Assembly: GCA_036338025.1 (NCBI GenBank) | Contig: JAYZDB010000147.1 | Span: 1 to 8,780, forward strand | Length of the DNA: 8,780 nucleotides | Direction: 5' to 3' | From: JAYZDB01 sp036338025 | GTDB taxonomy: Bacteria; Planctomycetota; UBA1135; UBA2386 | Shown here: positions 7,901-8,780 of the stretch, one piece after another | Numbering within the stretch: position 1 is the first letter of the stretch | How the letters are laid out: each line of letters starts with the position of its first letter | Made by a program: the position numbers and the translations under genes | The notes under the pieces: model-generated | The model's database searches: none | What the model saw: only the letters and a program-made list of their open reading frames with translations | Told to the model about the DNA's origin: nothing

Positions 7901-8780
7901 TCGAGATAGTGCGGCAGGCCGGGTTTGCGAGTCTGCTCGCCATCGGCCGTAGCATCGCACAGGTTCGGGACCTGACGAGCCGACAGCAGAAAACCCTTCT
8001 CGAGTTGCGCGCTAGCATCGACCTGGTCCCGGAGCGGGTCCGCATCGGGCACTATGAAGATGTGATGTTGATTTCGAACAAGAAACGCGAAACCGACGCG
8101 GTACGCGGCGCCGCGATTCTCGCCCTGGCCGTCATTCCGACCGATGGCGGCCGGACCTTCAACTCGATCGTCGGTGAATTGACGCAAGGCGTGGTCGACG
8201 CCGGCGCCCGCGCACTGTTCCGCTTGCCACGCCGCCACTGGCAAACAGGCCTGGCGAATCGAACCCTGGAGGGGATCCTGGAGTTCCTTGACGCCGCACC
8301 GGCACGAGATCGGGACACACCAGCGTTCAAACAATCACTTCGAGCAGCATTTGAACTCGCGCAGTTCTTGAAGAAAGACAAGGCTGCTGCGATGCATAAG
8401 CACCTGACCGATCTTGGTCCTTTGGCAATGACCGTGCGGGTGGTTCCGCACTTGATGCTGTTCGACAAGACGGAAATTACCGCGGTGGCAGGCAAGCGCA
8501 TCGAACTCACTCTCGAGAACCCTGGAGTGATGAACCACAATCTGGTGGTCGTCGCCCCGGGCAAACTCACCGAAGTCGGCAGCCTGGCCGATCGCCTCGT
8601 CGGAGCGGGAAGGGCATCCGCCAGGAACTTCATTCCAGACAGCCCTGACGTTCTGGCGGCTTCGGGTATCGCAGCCCCGCGTGGCCGGTCAACCCTGGTG
8701 TTCGACACGCCCTCGACCCCCGGGAGCTACCCGTTCCTGTGCACGATCCCGGGCCACTGGTCGCGGATGAACGGCATCCT
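4924..8780 (+). CDS. Multidomain lipoprotein: SGNH-like domain, PVC-type sugar-dehydrogenase propeller, HEAT repeats and azurin-like copper domain (3' end outside window)
   Basis: The frame is open from ATG 4924 to the window edge (1285 complete codons). An in-frame TAG at 4912 makes this the first possible start. Residues 1-19 form a signal peptide with a lipobox-like VFGC (Cys17). Residues 30-215 resemble SGNH hydrolases: block I is GNT (37-39) instead of GDS, then NLGWS (67-71), GLNE (104-107) and NGIH (200-203) instead of DxxH. Residues 350-700 are a glucose/sorbosone-dehydrogenase-like propeller typical of PVC bacteria, beginning FIPAEGYAVNLFAS and ending HGRIWRLTYP, with calcium-type loops DTNRDGKAD (410-418) and DTDGDGRAD (453-461). 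Residues about 705-1150 are helical HEAT-like repeats (KDAPVRAAGLRVL, NDPDPRVRLETVL). Residues 1168-1285 are a cupredoxin with copper ligands His1205, Cys1273, His1278 and Met1282, spaced as in azurin. No CxxCH haem site is visible. It is likely membrane-anchored and exported, and oxidises a sugar or alcohol; the substrate is unknown. Confidence 0.88.
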   Translation, partial: MAARLFLVLCCLSVFGCSPSSIPPLKIQKGERIAFIGNTFAEQMHRYGFFETLLHCRFPQHQLRIRNLGWSADEITLQPRPLGFGDLHQQLRDQKASMLFACFGLNESFRGKTHLPRFRLDLVDFLKGLQDYNHKDGTAPRVVLVSPIAHETKVEHNTNLKLYADTMAEVARQLDVRFVDLLTPTLARLDSKDAKRLTHNGIHLTQFGYWTVSQMLAKALGLTSARGNDQAVDGPAAATLRRSVVDKNRAFFLLWHGPNMEYVHGRRNRLPGAEGLPAERARLMKIIDQLDARIFAADKPGPTSVWAVDPPTQPLWVTPPDYAGLKGESPKPPEVLAQHRIAKPAAALGEFIPAEGYAVNLFASEANSPIANPVAMQFDSKGRLWVACSRTWPHPVPGQRPADSIVILEDTNRDGKADRHTVFVDQLPMIHGFALGNGGAYISQTPDLIFAADTDGDGRADQFEPVLHGFGSEDVEHSINNLRWGPDGALYFMEGIFHHTQVETPHGPRRVQDGGVFRFHPRTHRFDILASYAFWNPWGQTFDANGLHLVLDASSHDFFPASTLSAPFRYPKNKRNKHAQLSFAPNGLGPAAGLELVRSRHFPDDAQGRLLVNQLSADFRGTRWFDLKDSGTSFEATQLESPLVFSTDNNCRPLALKFGPDGALYILDFASGLIENTSESKRDPGRDHAHGRIWRLTYPARPLQEPASIDAASPIELLDMLGSPDHSASQLARRVLQEGDPDATMQAVAKWLAGFAADSPVLDRCRLEALWVQQGLGRTQDELLRRVLAAKDAPVRAAGLRVLRFRPAGDDFDEVLEKLANDPDPRVRLETVLACGTSGSTRAREITLLSTRQPVDAGMRHALGEVLDYLETRQPRPNDAWPDYPQAQTFLISRMSNHELVQVASTSPSETVFTQLATRPLLDSTVRASTCAKLATLRKVSLAQQIHDSLLATQRLSDTSARVELATMLAATPTDQLTPMLAQLVELTKTPDVEIVRQAGFASLLAIGRSIAQVRDLTSRQQKTLLELRASIDLVPERVRIGHYEDVMLISNKKRETDAVRGAAILALAVIPTDGGRTFNSIVGELTQGVVDAGARALFRLPRRHWQTGLANRTLEGILEFLDAAPARDRDTPAFKQSLRAAFELAQFLKKDKAAAMHKHLTDLGPLAMTVRVVPHLMLFDKTEITAVAGKRIELTLENPGVMNHNLVVVAPGKLTEVGSLADRLVGAGRASARNFIPDSPDVLAASGIAAPRGRSTLVFDTPSTPGSYPFLCTIPGHWSRMNGI
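8425..8780 (+). other. Azurin-type blue-copper domain within the large lipoprotein (incomplete at window edge)
   Basis: This part of the large gene (residues 1168 onward) starts with beta strands MTVRVVPHLMLFDKTEI, followed by AGKRIELTLENPG and MNHNLVVV, which supplies His1205. The second ligand cluster, YPFLCTIPGHWSRMNG, supplies Cys1273, His1278 and Met1282. The Cys-His gap of five and His-Met gap of four are those of azurin rather than plastocyanin, and the 68-residue distance from the first His to Cys is close to azurin's 66. Azurin ends a few residues after its Met ligand, so this domain is nearly complete. Whether the protein stops there or continues, for example into a cytochrome c domain, is outside the window. 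Confidence 0.85.

Noticed and set aside
7789..8334. A 181-codon minus-strand open frame
   Set aside because: It is the complement of the HEAT-repeat region and has no recognisable features.

Overview
The window looks like a G+C-rich chromosomal segment from an uncultured or environmental member of the Planctomycetota (PVC superphylum). This rests on protein families, not on a phylogenetic marker. The families are a PVC-type sugar-dehydrogenase-like propeller with an SGNH domain and HEAT repeats, a DUF1080 protein, an SMP-30 lactonase joined to FG-GAP/VCBS repeats, and the C-terminal module of a secreted protein with the '...LSNGLEITIGF' ending common in planctomycete exported proteins. Clear Shine-Dalgarno sequences are missing before three of the four visible starts.

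Layout: bases 1-263 are the 3' end of a plus-strand secreted protein gene. It converges, across a 65-base gap, on three minus-strand genes. In transcription order these are a tandem DUF1080 (3-keto-disaccharide hydrolase family) protein (4717-3464), a TauE/SafE-type permease (3382-2504), and an SMP-30/gluconolactonase-FG-GAP fusion (2395-329). Gaps of 81 and 108 bases between them allow one operon but do not prove it. A 206-base divergent intergenic region (4718-4923) separates this block from one very large plus-strand gene. That gene starts at 4924 and is still open at the window edge (1285 complete codons).

The large gene is the most interesting element. It encodes a predicted lipoprotein with a signal peptide, an SGNH-hydrolase-like domain with altered catalytic positions, a glucose/sorbosone-dehydrogenase-like beta-propeller, a long HEAT-like helical region, and an azurin-type blue-copper domain. 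The copper-ligand spacing (Cys to His +5, His to Met +4) is that of azurin. No CxxCH haem motif occurs in the visible part.

Working together (inference): almost every product is exported or membrane-bound and has a link to sugar chemistry. A possible scheme is periplasmic oxidation of a sugar by the propeller domain with electrons passed to the built-in copper domain, ring opening of the resulting lactone by the SMP-30 protein, and cleavage of a 3-keto-glycoside by the DUF1080 protein. The permease may move an organic or sulfur-containing anion across the inner membrane. No substrate can be read from the sequence. I see no RNA genes, CRISPR arrays, transposases or integrases.
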